Assembly (NCBI GenBank): GCA_900468805.1
Contig: UEIF01000017.1
Span: 166,917 to 230,916 of the forward strand
Reading direction: 5' to 3'
Length of the DNA stretch: 64,000 nucleotides
Source of the DNA: Hyphomicrobiales bacterium
Lineage (GTDB): Bacteria > Pseudomonadota > Alphaproteobacteria > Rhizobiales > Rhizobiaceae
Shown here: positions 34,449-46,875 of the stretch, piece by piece
How the letters are laid out: each line of letters begins with the position of its first letter
How positions within the stretch are numbered: position 1 is the stretch's first letter
Program-made: the position numbers and the translations under genes
The notes under the pieces: model-generated
What the model was told of the DNA's origin: nothing
The model's database searches: none
The model's input: the letters and a program-made list of their open reading frames with translations, nothing else

Positions 34449-35681
34449 ATGAAGAAGTCGCTTAAAGAACGATTGGCGATCCTTTCCGATGCCGCCAAAT
34501 ATGACGCTTCCTGCGCCTCAAGCGGCACGGTCAAACGCGATTCGACGGCATCAGGCGGATTGGGCTCGACTGAAGGTGCGGGAATTTGTCATGCCTATGC
34601 GCCGGATGGACGATGCATTTCGCTCTTGAAAATCCTGCTCACCAATTTCTGTATCTATGACTGCGCCTATTGCATCAATCGATCTTCCAGCAATGTCGAG
34701 CGTGCCCGCTTCACACCGGAGGAGGTCGTCTGGCTGACGCTGGAATTCTACCGGCGCAACTATATCGAAGGGCTGTTCCTCTCTTCCGGCATCATCCGTT
34801 CCTCCGATCATACGATGGAGGAAATGGTGCGCATCGTGCGGGAATTGCGGGTCACCCATAATTTCCGCGGCTACATCCATCTGAAATCCATTCCCGATGC
34901 CTCAGCGCACTTGATCGAGGAGGCGGGCCTCTATGCGGATCGCCTGTCGCTCAACATCGAGCTGCCGACCGATAGCGGCATCAGCCGGTTTGCGCCGGAG
35001 AAAAAGCCCGCCAGCATCCGCCGCTCGATGGGCGATCTTCGGCTGAAGATCGAAGCGGCGGACGAGCCGACGCTGCAGACGAAGAGGCGCAAACGGTTCG
35101 TGCCGGCCGGCCAGAGCACGCAGATGATCGTCGGGGCCGATGGCGCTAATGATGCGACGATCCTCTCCACCAGCGGTCAGCTCTACAGCAGCTACGGGCT
35201 CAAGCGCGTCTATTATTCCGCCTTCAGCCCGATCCCCGACAGTTCGAAGAACCTGCCACTTATCAAGCCGCCGCTGATGCGCGAGCATCGGCTCTATCAG
35301 GCCGATTGGCTCTATCGTTTTTATGGATTTGGCATCGACGAGATCACCTCGACGCAGGGCGGCGGCATGCTGGATCTCAATCTCGATCCCAAGCTTGCCT
35401 GGGCGCTCGGCCATCGCGGCGATTTCCCCGTCGACGTCAATCGCGCCGATCGCGAAAAGCTGCTGCGGGTGCCTGGGCTAGGCACCAAGACAGTGAAGGC
35501 GATCCTAAGCGAACGGCGGCAACGTCGTCTGCGGCTCGAGGATTTGTCGCGGCTCGGCGTGTCGATCCGCAAGGTGCAGGCCTTCATCACAGCCGAAGGC
35601 TGGACGCCGCACCGGCTGGTCGATCGGCCGGACTTGCGGGCCATGTTCGAACCGCAACCCGAACAATTGTCGTTGCTTTGA
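34449..35681 (+). CDS. Putative DNA modification/repair radical SAM protein
   Basis: A 410-aa radical SAM enzyme of the SplB-like family that is found paired with UdgX proteins. The iron-sulfur motif is C-IYD-C-AY-C in LLTNFCIYDCAYC. SPxG-like RFAPEKKPASIRRSMG and a helix-hairpin-helix near the C-terminus (ADREKLLRVPGLGTKTVKAI) point to a DNA substrate. The stop codon overlaps the start of the UdgX gene by one base (TGATG), so the two are translationally coupled. The reaction is unknown. A GTG at 34437 would add four residues. Confidence 0.88.
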   Translation: MKKSLKERLAILSDAAKYDASCASSGTVKRDSTASGGLGSTEGAGICHAYAPDGRCISLLKILLTNFCIYDCAYCINRSSSNVERARFTPEEVVWLTLEFYRRNYIEGLFLSSGIIRSSDHTMEEMVRIVRELRVTHNFRGYIHLKSIPDASAHLIEEAGLYADRLSLNIELPTDSGISRFAPEKKPASIRRSMGDLRLKIEAADEPTLQTKRRKRFVPAGQSTQMIVGADGANDATILSTSGQLYSSYGLKRVYYSAFSPIPDSSKNLPLIKPPLMREHRLYQADWLYRFYGFGIDEITSTQGGGMLDLNLDPKLAWALGHRGDFPVDVNRADREKLLRVPGLGTKTVKAILSERRQRRLRLEDLSRLGVSIRKVQAFITAEGWTPHRLVDRPDLRAMFEPQPEQLSLL

Positions 35682-37126
35682 TGCGCCGGGTCGTGCTGGA
35701 GGGCAGGGGCGATTTCGAGGAGTGGCGCAGGGCTGCCCGTGCTTTTGCGGCGGCCGGAATTCCGCCCGAGGAGATCGACTGGCAGGAGAAAAGCAGCGAG
35801 AGGGGCTTTGCCTTCCAGCATGATGCGCTGCCGCCCGATCCACCCAGCAACGGCAAGCCGATGACTGTCCCGCCTGCCTTTATGGCACTGGCCGAAGCGG
35901 TGATCTGCCATAGTGATCGCAAGCGCTTTTCATTGCTCTACAGCCTGCTATGGCGCTTGCAGGAGAACCGGCATCTGCTCGATCTGGCCTCGGATGAAGA
36001 GGTGTCTCGCGCCCGACTGATGCAAAAGAGCGTGCATCGCGACGCCCACAAGATGACTGCCTTCGTCCGCTTCAAGGAGGTTGCGACACCAGACGGCAGG
36101 CGGCGGAAATTCATCGCCTGGTTTGAGCCGGATCATTACATCGTGGCGCGCAAGGCACCTTTCTTCCAGCGCCGTTTCACCGACATGGACTGGTTGATCG
36201 TCACGCCGAAAGGATCGGCTGCCTGGGATGGCGAGCGGCTGACAACAAGCAATATGCCCTGCCAAAAGCCCGATATCAGCGATGCGACCAACGATCTCTG
36301 GCGCACCTATTACGCCAGCATCTTCAATCCGGCTCGGCTGAAGGTTAAGGCCATGCAGGCCGAGATGCCGAAGAAATACTGGAAGAACCTTCCCGAAGCC
36401 GATCTCATTCCGGGCCTGATCGCCGAGGCGGAAGCAAAAGTCCTCGCCATGGCCGAGCGTGAAGCGACCATGCCGCTTCCCTATCATAACCGTATTCAGG
36501 AAGCGGCGTCCCGGATGCCGGTGCCACAAATGGCGCCAGTCGGGACGCTGGAGGCATTGCGCGAGGAGGCAGCCGTCTGCAGTCGATGCCCGCTGCATGC
36601 GAAGGCGACGCAGACCGTCTTCGGTGAGGGTCCTGCCGATGCGGAGATCATGTTCGTCGGCGAGCAGCCGGGCGACCAGGAGGATCTTGTAGGCCGACCC
36701 TTCGTCGGCCCGGCCGGAAAGATTTTCGACGAGGCGATCACTGAGGCCGGCATCGACCGGTCGAGGCTCTATGTCACCAATGCTGTGAAGCATTTCAAAT
36801 ACGAGCCGCGTGGCAAGCGGCGTATCCACCAGAAGCCCAATATGGGCGAAGTGCAGTATTGCCGCTGGTGGCTGAAGCTGGAACTCGATCTGGTGAAGCC
36901 AAAACTGATCGTGGCGATGGGCGCGACGGCGCTGTTTTCCCTGACCGGTGAGAAGCAGAAGCTGGGGGATGTCCGCGGGCGCCCGATTGCGATGGAGGAG
37001 GGGCGATCGCTCTTCGTCACCGTGCATCCCTCCTATCTACTGCGGATTCCCGACGAGGAGAGGAAGGTGCAGGAGCTTGCCCGCTTCCGGCAGGACATGA
37101 ATCTGATCAGGCATTTGGCGGCCTGA
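35681..37126 (+). CDS. udgX: UdgX-family uracil-DNA crosslinking glycosylase with DUF4130 domain
   Basis: A 481-aa fusion. The N-terminal ~250 residues match DUF4130 (LYSLLWRLQENRHLLDLAS, ARKAPFFQRRFTDMDW). The C-terminal UDG domain has two cysteines of an iron-sulfur cluster (CSRCPLHAKATQTVFGEG), the catalytic GEQPGDQEDLVGRPFVGPAG and the UdgX-specific loop GKRRIHQKP with His383. In characterised UdgX this loop histidine forms a covalent bond with the excised uracil site. So this protein should bind uracil in DNA irreversibly. It is coupled to the radical SAM gene by a 1-bp overlap. The role of the DUF4130 part is unknown. Confidence 0.92.
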   Translation: MRRVVLEGRGDFEEWRRAARAFAAAGIPPEEIDWQEKSSERGFAFQHDALPPDPPSNGKPMTVPPAFMALAEAVICHSDRKRFSLLYSLLWRLQENRHLLDLASDEEVSRARLMQKSVHRDAHKMTAFVRFKEVATPDGRRRKFIAWFEPDHYIVARKAPFFQRRFTDMDWLIVTPKGSAAWDGERLTTSNMPCQKPDISDATNDLWRTYYASIFNPARLKVKAMQAEMPKKYWKNLPEADLIPGLIAEAEAKVLAMAEREATMPLPYHNRIQEAASRMPVPQMAPVGTLEALREEAAVCSRCPLHAKATQTVFGEGPADAEIMFVGEQPGDQEDLVGRPFVGPAGKIFDEAITEAGIDRSRLYVTNAVKHFKYEPRGKRRIHQKPNMGEVQYCRWWLKLELDLVKPKLIVAMGATALFSLTGEKQKLGDVRGRPIAMEEGRSLFVTVHPSYLLRIPDEERKVQELARFRQDMNLIRHLAA

Positions 37127-37247
37127 GTGCAGAAAGTGATTCACTGCGTTCCAGTGTTTTTGAAGAGGACGAGGATATGCTGCTCCCGATCCAAGAGCAG
37201 CAAACTCGGGGTATGTTCCGGACGAGGAGGCAATGCCTCCTTGCGGA

Positions 37248-40733
<3,486 letters not shown>

Positions 40734-40905
40734 GGGCGATATCCATTTCTAGCTGCGCAAAAAGCCGGCCAGGGTGGGAGGGCACCGGGTCGGGTCGCGC
40801 ATTGAGGGTCTTTTCAGGCTAGAAGCGGCTTATAGGCAAATGTTTTTGCAAACGGAACCCCATAAATCACGGAATCGACAGGAATCCCGGATCGCTTTTG
40901 GGGGC

Positions 40906-41934
40906 CTATTGCCCGGCAGGTATCGCCAACGTGCGAATCTCGCCGCCGGGGGCCGGATTGGCGATCGCATTGGGCGTCTGTTCGAGCGTGATCCGGCGCG
41001 AAATCAATGGCTCAACCTTGATCGCACCCGTCGCGATGAGATCGGCAGCGCGCTGGTGCGTGAAGGGGTTGAGGAAAGAGCTGACGAGGTTTACCTCGCG
41101 GAACAAGAGGTCGAAGGGTTCGATCTCTATCTTTGCACCTTGCGGCATGATGCCAAGGATGACGGCAGTGCCGCCGCGTCTTGCGAGCCGTGGTGCCTGT
41201 ATCATTGTTTCCGGCACGCCGGCGCATTCGAAGACGACGTCGGCTCCGCCAGGAAGCAATCCGCCGTCGCCGGTAATGCCGCTGATGGTATCCGCCTGCG
41301 ACGGGTCGACGGTCGCGGTGGCACCAAGTTTTTCAGCGAGCGCGCGTTTGTCCGCATTACGGGTGACGAGAAGAATGCGCGTCGCACCGGCAAGCCGGGC
41401 AAGCTGGACGGTGAGCAGGCCGATCACGCCGCCGCCGAGCACGATGACGGAAGCGCCGGTCCTGATATTGGCGAGATCTACGGCGTGCAGGCAGCAGGCG
41501 AGAGGCTCGCAAAAGGCGCCGTGCAGCGGATCGAGTTCGAGCGGCAGCGCGAATGCCTGGCTTTGCGGCATGCAGACGTATTCAGCGAAACCGCCGTCGC
41601 GGTGGATGCCGATCGCCTGCAGGTTCCGGCAGAGATTGACGCGGCCATTGTGGCACTCCTCGCAACGGCCGCAGGCGATATTGGGATCGCCGGTCACGCG
41701 CATGCCGGAACGGAAGCTGGTGACCTCGGGTCCGACCGCTTCGATGATGCCGGCGAATTCATGGCCGAGGGTTACCGGTGGATGGGAGGGGAATTCGCCG
41801 AGGAAAAGATGCCGGTCGGTGCCGCAGATGCCGCAAGCTTCGATGCGCACCAGCAGGTCGCCCGGTCCGGGAACGGGCTTTTCGACCTCGCGCATATACA
41901 GTTTTCCGGTCGCTTCCAGGCGCACAGCTTTCAT
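40906..41934 (-). CDS. Zinc-dependent alcohol/polyol dehydrogenase
   Basis: A 342-aa medium-chain dehydrogenase. The catalytic zinc ligands are in GICGTDRHLFLG and LGHEFAGIIE, and the structural zinc set is CGRCEECHNGRVNLC. The NAD motif is VLGGGVIGLLTVQLARLAGA. It belongs to the threonine/sorbitol dehydrogenase-like group; the substrate is unknown. I placed the start at 41934 because GGAGG lies 6 bp upstream; an ATG at 41940 touches that ribosome site. Confidence 0.88.
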   Translation of the reverse strand: MKAVRLEATGKLYMREVEKPVPGPGDLLVRIEACGICGTDRHLFLGEFPSHPPVTLGHEFAGIIEAVGPEVTSFRSGMRVTGDPNIACGRCEECHNGRVNLCRNLQAIGIHRDGGFAEYVCMPQSQAFALPLELDPLHGAFCEPLACCLHAVDLANIRTGASVIVLGGGVIGLLTVQLARLAGATRILLVTRNADKRALAEKLGATATVDPSQADTISGITGDGGLLPGGADVVFECAGVPETMIQAPRLARRGGTAVILGIMPQGAKIEIEPFDLLFREVNLVSSFLNPFTHQRAADLIATGAIKVEPLISRRITLEQTPNAIANPAPGGEIRTLAIPAGQ

Positions 41935-42037
41935 CGACATCCTCCTGCAGATCTCCTCACCATCAGGAAGCGGGAAAGCTGGAGTCGCGTCAAGCAGTTG
42001 CCGGCATTTCTTCAGCCGAAGCGTCGGCGGGGCCGGA

Positions 42038-42277
42038 AGCTGGCGGGCGATCCTTGCCGCGCGGCGGCACGATATCCACACGCATCGCCGGATCGTATCG
42101 GGCATGTATTTCGGCGGCATCGTCGTTGCGGGCCTTGCCACGCTGCTGCCGGGCCGGTTGATGAATGCGGTCGCCTTCTCCGGCAACAGCTGGCTGGCCG
42201 CAGCGGTGTTCGGGCTGGTCGTCGCTGCGATTTTTGGCGCTATCCGCTTTCGTGCGCGCCGCAGCCGGGCGGCGTGA
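42038..42277 (+). pseudogene. C-terminal fragment of a DUF2306-like membrane protein
   Basis: An in-frame stretch of 79 codons ends at a TGA at 42275-42277 and reads WRAILAARRHDIHTHRRIVS, then GMYFGGIVVAGLATLLPGRL and a second hydrophobic segment. This matches the C-terminal end of DUF2306-type membrane proteins. No start codon is found before the fragment in its frame except an internal ATG at 42104, and the N-terminal half of the family is missing. It is either a decayed remnant or a very short product from 42104 (57 aa). Confidence 0.45.
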
Positions 42278-42362
42278 GGAAGCGGCTGGAATTCGTCCTC
42301 GCACCGGATATATAACTTACTCCTGAGAGCATGCATGGCGCGCATCGCCGGGGAGATCGAAG

Positions 42363-43295
42363 ATGGAATGGAAAGGCCGGCGTCAGTCCGACAATATCGA
42401 GGATCGCCGTGGCGATCCCTCCGGTGGTACGGGACGCAATCCCTTCGGCCGCGGTGGCGGCTTCAGTTTTCCATCGGGCGGCGGTGTCGGCCGTCGCGGT
42501 GGCGGGCTCAGCATCGGCATGATCATTTTCCTCGTCGTCATCTACCTGATCTTCAAGGCGATGGGCATCGATCTCATGCAGGTGATGGATGGCGGTGGTG
42601 GCTCGATGGGCGATTCTGGCTATTCGCAGAGCGAATCTTCCTCACAGGCGCCCGCAAATGACGAGATGACGGCCTTTGTGCGCACGGTTCTTGCCGAGAC
42701 CGAAGATACCTGGCATGGCATCTTCCAGTCCCAGGGCAAGGATTACGAAGAACCGCGCCTCGTGCTCTTCTCCGGCCAGACGCAATCAGCCTGCGGTTTC
42801 GCCTCGGCTGCGACTGGTCCCTTCTATTGCCCCGGTGATCACAAGGTTTATCTCGACACGGCCTTCTTCCAGCAGCTTTCCGACCAGTTCGGCGCATCCG
42901 GCGATTTCGCCGAAGCCTATGTGGTCGCCCATGAGGTTGGCCACCATGTGCAGAACCTGCTCGGCATCCTGCCGAAGTTCAATCAGGCACGCCAGAGCAT
43001 GAGCGAGGCCGACGCCAACAAGATGTCGGTTCGTGTCGAACTGCAGGCGGATTGCTTTGCCGGTATCTGGGGCAAATATACGCAGCAGAAGGGTATTCTC
43101 GACGCCGGCGATCTGGAGGAAGCGCTGAATGCCGCCCAGCAGATCGGCGACGATACGCTGCAGAAGCGCTCGCAGGGCTATGCCGTGCCTGAGAGTTTCA
43201 ACCACGGCACGTCGGCCCAGCGCGCGCGCTGGTTCAAGCGCGGTTTCGACAGCGGACAGCTTGCGGCCTGCGATACATTCTCCAACCCGATCTGA
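42363..43295 (+). CDS. YpfJ-like zinc metallopeptidase
   Basis: A 310-aa protein with a glycine/arginine-rich N-terminus (FGRGGGFSFPSGGGVGRRGG), one membrane segment (GMIIFLVVIYLIFKAMG) and a C-terminal neutral zinc metallopeptidase domain. The metal motif is VVAHEVGHHVQNLLG (H-E-x-x-H), followed by ELQADCFAGIWG with the third ligand Asp. It matches the YpfJ/UPF0600 family, inner-membrane-anchored with the peptidase facing the periplasm. The substrate is unknown. Confidence 0.9.
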   Translation: MEWKGRRQSDNIEDRRGDPSGGTGRNPFGRGGGFSFPSGGGVGRRGGGLSIGMIIFLVVIYLIFKAMGIDLMQVMDGGGGSMGDSGYSQSESSSQAPANDEMTAFVRTVLAETEDTWHGIFQSQGKDYEEPRLVLFSGQTQSACGFASAATGPFYCPGDHKVYLDTAFFQQLSDQFGASGDFAEAYVVAHEVGHHVQNLLGILPKFNQARQSMSEADANKMSVRVELQADCFAGIWGKYTQQKGILDAGDLEEALNAAQQIGDDTLQKRSQGYAVPESFNHGTSAQRARWFKRGFDSGQLAACDTFSNPI

Positions 43296-43348
43296 ACGGG
43301 ACATCCGGCACCCGACTCGAGAGCAGGGTGCCGGTCAGCCGGGGCAGC

Positions 43349-44341
43349 TTACCTTTCGCTGTCCATGTGCTTGAGTTGGGCCTCCGGATAACGGGCGCCC
43401 CTGGCGGCCCCTTTCGGCACGGCGCGTTCGATGGCAGAGAGATCGTCGGCGGTGAGCTCGACTGCGCGGGAGCCGAGCGCTTCCGTCAGGCGGTCGCGGC
43501 GGCGGGCGCCGACCACCGGCACGATATCCTTGCCCTGTGCCGCCACCCAGGCGATTGCGACCTGGGCGACCGAGGCGCCCTTGAGAATGGCGATCTTCCT
43601 GAGTTCTTCCACCAGAGCGAGGTTCTCATCGATATTGCCGTCCTGAAAGCGCGGGCTGACGGCGCGGAAATCGCCTTGTCCGTGCTGGCCCTTCTGCCAG
43701 TGGCCGCTGATGAGGCCGCGCGACAGCACGCCATAGGCGGTGATGGAAATACCGAGTTCGCGGGTCGTCGGCAGGATTTCATCCTCGATGCCGCGGGAAA
43801 TCAGCGAATATTCGATCTGCAGGTCGGCGATGGGTGCCACGGTGGCGGCCCGGCGGACCGTATCGGCGCCGACTTCGGAAAGTCCGATATGGCGGACATA
43901 ACCCGCCTTGATGAGATCGGCGATGGCACCGACCGTTTCCTCGATCGGAACGTTCGGATCGAGGCGGGCGGGACGGTAGATATCGATGTAATCGACACCG
44001 AGCCGCTGCAGCGTATAAGCGAGGAAGTTCTTCACCGCGATCGGGCGGGCGTCGTAACCGTTCCAGCCATTCGAGGGATCGCGCAGCGCGCCGAACTTGA
44101 CACTGATGACGACGTCCTCGCGCTTGCGGCCTTTCAGCGCTTCGCCGATCAGCATTTCATTGTGGCCCATGCCATAGAAATCGCCGGTATCGAGCAGGTT
44201 GACGCCGACATCCAGCGCGGCATGAATGGTTGCAATGCTTTCAGCGCGATCGGACGGACCGTACATGCCCGACATGCCCATGCAGCCGAGGCCGATGACC
44301 GAAACTTCCGGGCCGGTCTTTCCCAAACGATAGGTCTGCAT
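43349..44341 (-). CDS. Aldo/keto reductase with altered catalytic histidine
   Basis: A 330-aa (beta/alpha)8 reductase of the AKR superfamily. It begins TYRLGKTGPEVSVIGLGCMG, with the catalytic Asp/Tyr in LLDTGDFYGMG and Lys in VVISVKFGAL. The position of the usual catalytic His (YYxHR) reads YIDIYRPARLDP, so the His is replaced by Ala. NADPH-site residues VVGARRRDRL are near the end. It may be a low-activity or altered-substrate member. It is divergent from a LysR regulator 108 bp away. Confidence 0.88.
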   Translation of the reverse strand: MQTYRLGKTGPEVSVIGLGCMGMSGMYGPSDRAESIATIHAALDVGVNLLDTGDFYGMGHNEMLIGEALKGRKREDVVISVKFGALRDPSNGWNGYDARPIAVKNFLAYTLQRLGVDYIDIYRPARLDPNVPIEETVGAIADLIKAGYVRHIGLSEVGADTVRRAATVAPIADLQIEYSLISRGIEDEILPTTRELGISITAYGVLSRGLISGHWQKGQHGQGDFRAVSPRFQDGNIDENLALVEELRKIAILKGASVAQVAIAWVAAQGKDIVPVVGARRRDRLTEALGSRAVELTADDLSAIERAVPKGAARGARYPEAQLKHMDSER

Positions 44342-44449
44342 CTTCTTCTCCTTCAGCGCCCCGATGGCGTCTTCGGATGCGGTTTTATCGCTGTTAACTC
44401 TGTGCGATAATCCGGATAGTTTCGAACAGGCCGTACGGGTCAATGCACA

Positions 44450-45355
44450 ATGGACGATCTTCCCCTCAGTGATCTGGATGCCTTTGCTGCAATTGCAAGG
44501 GAGCGCAGTTTTCGGTCTGCGGCCCGCAAGCGCGGCGTTTCCGCTTCCTCCTTAAGCGATTCTCTGCGGCGCTTGGAAGAACGGCTCGGCGTGCGGCTTC
44601 TCAACCGCACGACGCGTTCCGTGACACCGACGGCAGCCGGAGAGCGGTTGCTCGAACGGCTGTCCCCGGCGCTTTCGGAAGTCGCTGCCGCGCTTGGTCA
44701 GCTCGACAGTTTCCGCGATAATCCGGCGGGCACTCTGCGGCTCAATGTGCCAAGCATAGTCGTGAAGCTTTTCATGGCCGGACTCGCCGCACGGTTCCTC
44801 GCGCTCTACCCGCAGATCACGCTGGAGATCATAGCCGACGATAATTTCATCGACGTGCTGGCCGCCGGTTTCGATGCCGGTGTTCGTTATGATGAGAGGC
44901 TGGAACGCGACATGATTGCCGTGCCAATCGGCCCACGCCGGCAGCGCTATGTGACGGCTGCCTCTCCTGCCTATCTCGAGAGGCGAGGCGTGCCGCAGCA
45001 CCCGCGGGATCTGCTGGAGCATAGCTGTATCCGCCATCGCTTCCTGAGCGGCGCCTCTCTTGCATGGGAGTTCGAACGCGGCGATGAGACGCTGGTCATC
45101 ACTCCGTCCGGCCCGATCATCGCCAATGCGGCGGAGATGGAAATTGAAGCTGCGCTTGCCGGGCTTGGCGTCATCCACACGTTCGAAGAGCTGCTGACGC
45201 CCGGCATAGCGGATGGCCGGCTGATGCCCATTTTAAGGGAATGGGGTAGCGAATTTTCCGGCCCCTTCCTCTATTATCCGAGCCGCCATCACATGCCCGC
45301 GCCGCTGCGGGCTTTTGTGGATTTTGTGCGGATGGAGCAGCGGAAAAGTGTCTGA
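44450..45355 (+). CDS. LysR-family regulator
   Basis: A 301-aa LysR regulator. The N-terminal helix-turn-helix reads LDAFAAIARERSFRSAARKR, GVSASSLSDSLRRLEERLGV and RLLNRTTRSVTPTAAGE; the effector domain follows (LRLNVPSIVVKLFMAGLAAR). It belongs to the group found next to oxidoreductases. Its divergent neighbour is an aldo/keto reductase gene, the likely target. Overlapping promoters in the 108-bp gap are inferred. Confidence 0.9.
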   Translation: MDDLPLSDLDAFAAIARERSFRSAARKRGVSASSLSDSLRRLEERLGVRLLNRTTRSVTPTAAGERLLERLSPALSEVAAALGQLDSFRDNPAGTLRLNVPSIVVKLFMAGLAARFLALYPQITLEIIADDNFIDVLAAGFDAGVRYDERLERDMIAVPIGPRRQRYVTAASPAYLERRGVPQHPRDLLEHSCIRHRFLSGASLAWEFERGDETLVITPSGPIIANAAEMEIEAALAGLGVIHTFEELLTPGIADGRLMPILREWGSEFSGPFLYYPSRHHMPAPLRAFVDFVRMEQRKSV

Positions 45356-45488
45356 ACCATCTGTTTTGGCGGCCCCGCCATCAAAACATTGAAATGTTCA
45401 CGTATTGTTTCGGCTATTTCAATCGGCTATGTCATACACTCGGCGACGAGATCGTCTTTTCAGAAAATACCGGCTGTAGAGATGTCTC

Positions 45489-46736
45489 ATGCTTGATCCG
45501 AAATTCGTTCGCCGCGGCCTTTTCCTGGTCTTCATCATTCTCTTTCTGGATATTATCGGCATTGCCATCATCATGCCGGTGCTGCCCGTTTTTCTGGAGG
45601 AGTTGACGGGTGGCACGGTCAGCGATGCGGCCGTCGACGGCGGCTGGCTGATGCTGATCTATTCGCTGATGCAGTTCCTGTTTGCGCCGCTGCTCGGAAA
45701 CTTGAGCGACCGTTTCGGGCGCCGCCCGATCCTGCTGCTCTCCGTGCTGACCTTCGCGTTCGATAATTTCATCTGCGCCATTGCCACCAGTTACTGGATG
45801 CTCTTCGTCGGCAGGGTGCTCGCGGGCATCAGCGGCGGCAGTTTCGCCACCTGCTCGGCCTATATTGCCGACATCAGCAATGAGGAGAACCGCGCCAAGA
45901 ATTTCGGCCTGATCGGCATCGCCTTCGGTGTCGGTTTCACGGTCGGCCCCGTCATCGGCGGCTTCCTTGGCGAGTTCGGGCCGCGCGTGCCGTTCTTCGG
46001 TGCGGCCGCGCTTTCCTTCATCAATTTTGTCGCCGCCTGTTTCCTGCTGCCGGAAACGCTGGAAGCGAAGAACCGCCGCACCTTCGAATGGAAGCGAGCA
46101 AACCCGCTCGGCGCTTTGCGGCAGATGCGGCACTATCCCGGCATCGGCTGGGTTTGCCTCGTCATGTTCCTGTTTTTCCTCGCCCATGCCGTCTATCCCT
46201 CGGTCTGGTCCTTCGTCTCGACTTTCCGTTACGGCTGGAGTCAAGGGCAGATCGGCCTGTCCCTCGGCATCTACGGGATCGGCGCAGCTCTCGTCATGGG
46301 ACTCGTTCTTCCGCGTGTCGTCCCTGTTCTCGGTGAATGGAAGACGGCGCTGCTTGGCCTGTGTTTCTCGATGACCGCTCTCACAGGCTATGCCTTCGCC
46401 TGGGAGGGCTGGGTCGTCTATGTCGTGATCGTATTGACGGTCATGGAGAATGTCGCCGATCCGCCGCTTCGCAGCATTGCGGCCGGCAAGGTGCCGCCTT
46501 CGGCACAGGGCGAGCTGCAGGGCGCGCTCACCAGCATCAGCAGCATCACGACGATTATCGGCCCGCTGATCTTTACGCAGATGTTCGGCTATTTCACCAA
46601 GCCGGACGCGCCGGTCACCTTCGCCGGTGCGCCCTATCTCTTGGCAGCGTTTTTCATTCTTTTCGCGGCAGTTGTATTCCTGATGCGGGTGACGACGGCG
46701 AAGACGCCGGCAGGCGCTTTCAACGCCGCGGAGTGA
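45489..46736 (+). CDS. TetA-like MFS efflux transporter
   Basis: A 415-aa 12-segment major facilitator of the TetA/DHA1 type: FIILFLDIIGIAIIMPVLPV at the start, the motif-A loop GNLSDRFGRRPILLLS and the typical GRVLAGISGGSFATCSAYIA. A proline-glycine-rich motif C (GFTVGPVIGGFLG) marks an antiporter. It resembles tetracycline pumps, but chromosomal relatives export many compounds, so resistance cannot be assumed. No TetR gene is adjacent. Confidence 0.88.
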   Translation: MLDPKFVRRGLFLVFIILFLDIIGIAIIMPVLPVFLEELTGGTVSDAAVDGGWLMLIYSLMQFLFAPLLGNLSDRFGRRPILLLSVLTFAFDNFICAIATSYWMLFVGRVLAGISGGSFATCSAYIADISNEENRAKNFGLIGIAFGVGFTVGPVIGGFLGEFGPRVPFFGAAALSFINFVAACFLLPETLEAKNRRTFEWKRANPLGALRQMRHYPGIGWVCLVMFLFFLAHAVYPSVWSFVSTFRYGWSQGQIGLSLGIYGIGAALVMGLVLPRVVPVLGEWKTALLGLCFSMTALTGYAFAWEGWVVYVVIVLTVMENVADPPLRSIAAGKVPPSAQGELQGALTSISSITTIIGPLIFTQMFGYFTKPDAPVTFAGAPYLLAAFFILFAAVVFLMRVTTAKTPAGAFNAAE

Positions 46737-46875
46737 TCTATCAAAATCAGTGAAGCCATGATGAATTTTTCAGCATCTGCCCGTTTCAGGGTGGTTCTTT
46801 GCGCTATTTTGCTCTAAGGCGACAGGATATTTGCCGTAATATGGCCCAAACAGATTCAATTACAGGAAGAGTGTC

